Part shown: one piece after another, positions 62,379 to 64,000 of the stretch
How positions within the stretch are numbered: the first letter of the stretch is position 1
How the letters are laid out: each line of letters begins with the position of its first letter
Origin: Sphingomonas rhizophila
GTDB lineage: Bacteria; Pseudomonadota; Alphaproteobacteria; Sphingomonadales; Sphingomonadaceae
Reading direction: 5' to 3'
Length of the DNA: 64,000 bases
Assembly: GCF_014396585.1 (NCBI RefSeq)
Contig: NZ_CP060717.1
Location: forward strand, 1,426,001-1,490,000
The notes under the pieces: model-generated
The model's database searches: none
What the model was told of the DNA's origin: nothing
What the model saw: the letters and a program-made list of their open reading frames with translations, nothing else
Position numbers and translations under genes: made by a program

Positions 62379-64000
62379 ATGAAAAGCGAGCCTACTCCAT
62401 TTCGATGGTTGCACTTCAGTGATCTACATGTCGGAAATGGTGCGCTGCCTACACTTTGGCAACGATTTCGAACATTGTTGCACGACGATTTAGACTCGCT
62501 GCTGAAGCGAGTTGGGCCGATCGATGTCATTGTTTTCTCTGGAGACCTCACACAAAAAGGAACTCCGGATGAATTCGACCGTCTCGATGAGGTCTTGGAA
62601 AGTGTACTTTCTAAGATTGGTACTTTCCAAGAACGCCCTAGGATCATTGCGGTCCCAGGAAATCACGACTTAAGCCGTCCGGGAAGTCTTTCGCCACAGG
62701 CGATTTCACTGAAACAATGGTGGAACGACGCTGCCCTGCGGGAAGGCCTCTGGACTGACGAGGGAAAGCAGTTTCGTGATTTTATCGCTACGGTTTTCGA
62801 AAATTTTACCGCTTGGCAATCGCGCGCCATAGGCAGCGGATTGCATCTGGCGCCAGAGACTACCGGTTATGTTCCGGGGGATGCGACTTATACGATTAAG
62901 AAGGACGCAGAGAGTCTTGGCATCGTTACCCTCAATTCAGCCTGGCTCCAGTTGAGCGGCGCCGATTATCGAGGTCGTCTACACGTTGGTGCAGAACAAT
63001 TAGGGAAAGTAACCCATTCTATTCCTGATGAGTGGACTAGATCGAGAACATCCAGTTTGCTGGTCACGCATCACCCATCATCATGGCTCGGCAAGCATGC
63101 GCCGTCGAGTTGGATCAACGACATTAATCCACCGGGGAGATTTGATCTGCACCTTTTCGGCCATATGCACGAGCCCGAAGTATTGTCCTCGAGCCATGGA
63201 GGCGGCTTCCAGCAGAGAGACGTCCAAGCGGCTTCACTCTTCGGTTTAGAAACGTTTGGGGATGGCTCTCTTCTACGCATTCAGGGCTACTCCGTAGGGG
63301 AAATCCGAGCCGTTGGCGACGCGAGAACATTTCAAAGCTGGCCCCGTCGGCTCCTGCCGATGACATCCGGCAAATCGAAAATTGTACCTGACGCGAGTCA
63401 AGATCTCGACGAAATTACTGGCAGCTTCGAGCTTCCTTATGCCATCGAACGCAACTCCGACGGCAAAATCGACAGTGAACCCACTCAAACTCTGCTTGAA
63501 CCAATTGGGCGGAAAAGCGACTTCGAACTTGCCAATATTCGGTATGCTACGGGAGACTCGAGCGGACATCGCAATGTCCGCAGAGTCGAATTGGAAGAAT
63601 GCGAGGATAACCTTCGTCAGCAGAAGGTAGTCTCCGTCAACTCCGACTGGGGAATGGGCTTAGAGGGGTTTGTCGCGACATTAGCCAAGGGACTCGGGGT
63701 CGACCAAGACTGCGTCTTTGCGATTGATTTCGCAAACTACTCGACACGCGAGCGATTTCTGGACGACATAAAAGAGAGACTTGGCTCGACATTTCAAGGC
63801 GCATGCGAAGCCATCGCTGAGGCCGGACCTTCTTTAGTAGTCTTTAAAGACCTTGATCTCCCGACTGACTGCGCGCGAGAAATTGGTGAAGTCGAGGAAT
63901 TAGCTCGGACAGTGTCCGACTTTGCCCCGGAAACCTACCTTGTTGTTGCGTCTAGGCGTGCCTTTAGAGGAACTTTGAAAGAAGTCTCCCTGAAGGCATT
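62379..64000 (+). CDS. Metallophosphoesterase fused to a STAND-like NTPase module (3' end outside window)
   Basis: At least 540 residues, open to the window end. Residues about 8-300 form a calcineurin-like phosphoesterase with all metal motifs: D15-x-H17 (FSDLHVG), G-D56 (FSGDLTQKG), N95-H96-D97 (GNHDLS), H231-H232 (THHPSSW) and H262-x-H264 (FGHMHEPE). After a linker, residues about 415-540 look like an NTPase core. The P-loop position reads SDWGMGLEGF, with Leu (428) where the Lys should be, a Walker-B-like LVVFKDLDL follows, then LVVASRRAF (sensor-like SR). G+C is near half here, and codon use differs from the rest of the window. Such fusions with STAND/NACHT modules are typical of antiviral sensors; that role is inference. 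Confidence 0.82.
   Translation, partial: MKSEPTPFRWLHFSDLHVGNGALPTLWQRFRTLLHDDLDSLLKRVGPIDVIVFSGDLTQKGTPDEFDRLDEVLESVLSKIGTFQERPRIIAVPGNHDLSRPGSLSPQAISLKQWWNDAALREGLWTDEGKQFRDFIATVFENFTAWQSRAIGSGLHLAPETTGYVPGDATYTIKKDAESLGIVTLNSAWLQLSGADYRGRLHVGAEQLGKVTHSIPDEWTRSRTSSLLVTHHPSSWLGKHAPSSWINDINPPGRFDLHLFGHMHEPEVLSSSHGGGFQQRDVQAASLFGLETFGDGSLLRIQGYSVGEIRAVGDARTFQSWPRRLLPMTSGKSKIVPDASQDLDEITGSFELPYAIERNSDGKIDSEPTQTLLEPIGRKSDFELANIRYATGDSSGHRNVRRVELEECEDNLRQQKVVSVNSDWGMGLEGFVATLAKGLGVDQDCVFAIDFANYSTRERFLDDIKERLGSTFQGACEAIAEAGPSLVVFKDLDLPTDCAREIGEVEELARTVSDFAPETYLVVASRRAFRGTLKEVSLKA

Overview
The window is a stretch of high-G+C (roughly two thirds by eye) alphaproteobacterial chromosome, most likely a sphingomonad (Sphingomonas / Sphingomicrobium type). 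Evidence: a circularly permuted two-piece tmRNA gene of the alphaproteobacterial kind, the LapA-pyrF-accD-folC block, rpsA next to ihfB, many glycine-zipper and YGQ-rich envelope proteins, and HWE-family, LytS/LytTR and GGDEF-EAL signalling genes. Almost everything is ordinary core or soft-core chromosome. There is no CRISPR array, insertion sequence or prophage.

Layout. 0-13 kb: M13 peptidase (cut by the window edge), a broken HWE histidine kinase, Ca2+/H+ antiporter, isovaleryl-CoA dehydrogenase, a reaction-centre-type c cytochrome, thiolase, a nitronate monooxygenase-like enzyme, nadC, a phosphoesterase and an ACAD10-like phosphotransferase. 13-19.5 kb: a CHASE2 cyclase / secreted protein / membrane cyclic-nucleotide-binding protein trio, then NUDIX, two TPM-domain proteins and LemA. 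19.5-26 kb: mscL, the tmRNA gene ssrA, a small lipoprotein, NUDIX, extensin-like protein, SWIB protein, LD-carboxypeptidase divergent from a Mur ligase, and a 2H-like / HAD pair. 27-33 kb: LytS/LytTR two-component pair, dicarboxylate symporter, exported methyltransferase, DUF3597, TonB-C-like protein. 33-47 kb: UvrD helicase, L,D-transpeptidase, serine hydrolase, LapA-pyrF-accD-folC, AmpG, Rieske oxygenase, response regulator, rluB, rsmD. 48-62 kb: YedK/HMCES, a second glycine-zipper protein, cysE, TauE, oxyR convergent with katG, pgsA, an LplT-like MFS protein, GGDEF-EAL, tRNA-Leu(TAA), ihfB, rpsA. At about 62.25 kb the composition drops sharply and a large metallophosphoesterase-NTPase gene begins and runs off the right end. 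This looks like the edge of a genomic (possibly defence) island and is the best candidate for an undescribed system.

How genes work together. Several loci serve cell-wall turnover (AmpG, LD-carboxypeptidase plus Mur ligase, L,D-transpeptidase, extensin-like protein, SH3 protein). OxyR and KatG form a peroxide-stress pair. Acyl-CoA dehydrogenase, thiolase and the ACAD10-like phosphotransferase are consistent with acyl-CoA and branched-chain catabolism.

Caution for every reader: six genes, including the essential accD, carry single-base deletions at short G or C runs that each break an otherwise intact protein. This points to systematic indel errors in the sequence rather than to genuine pseudogenes. 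Coordinates for those genes are given for the repaired reading.
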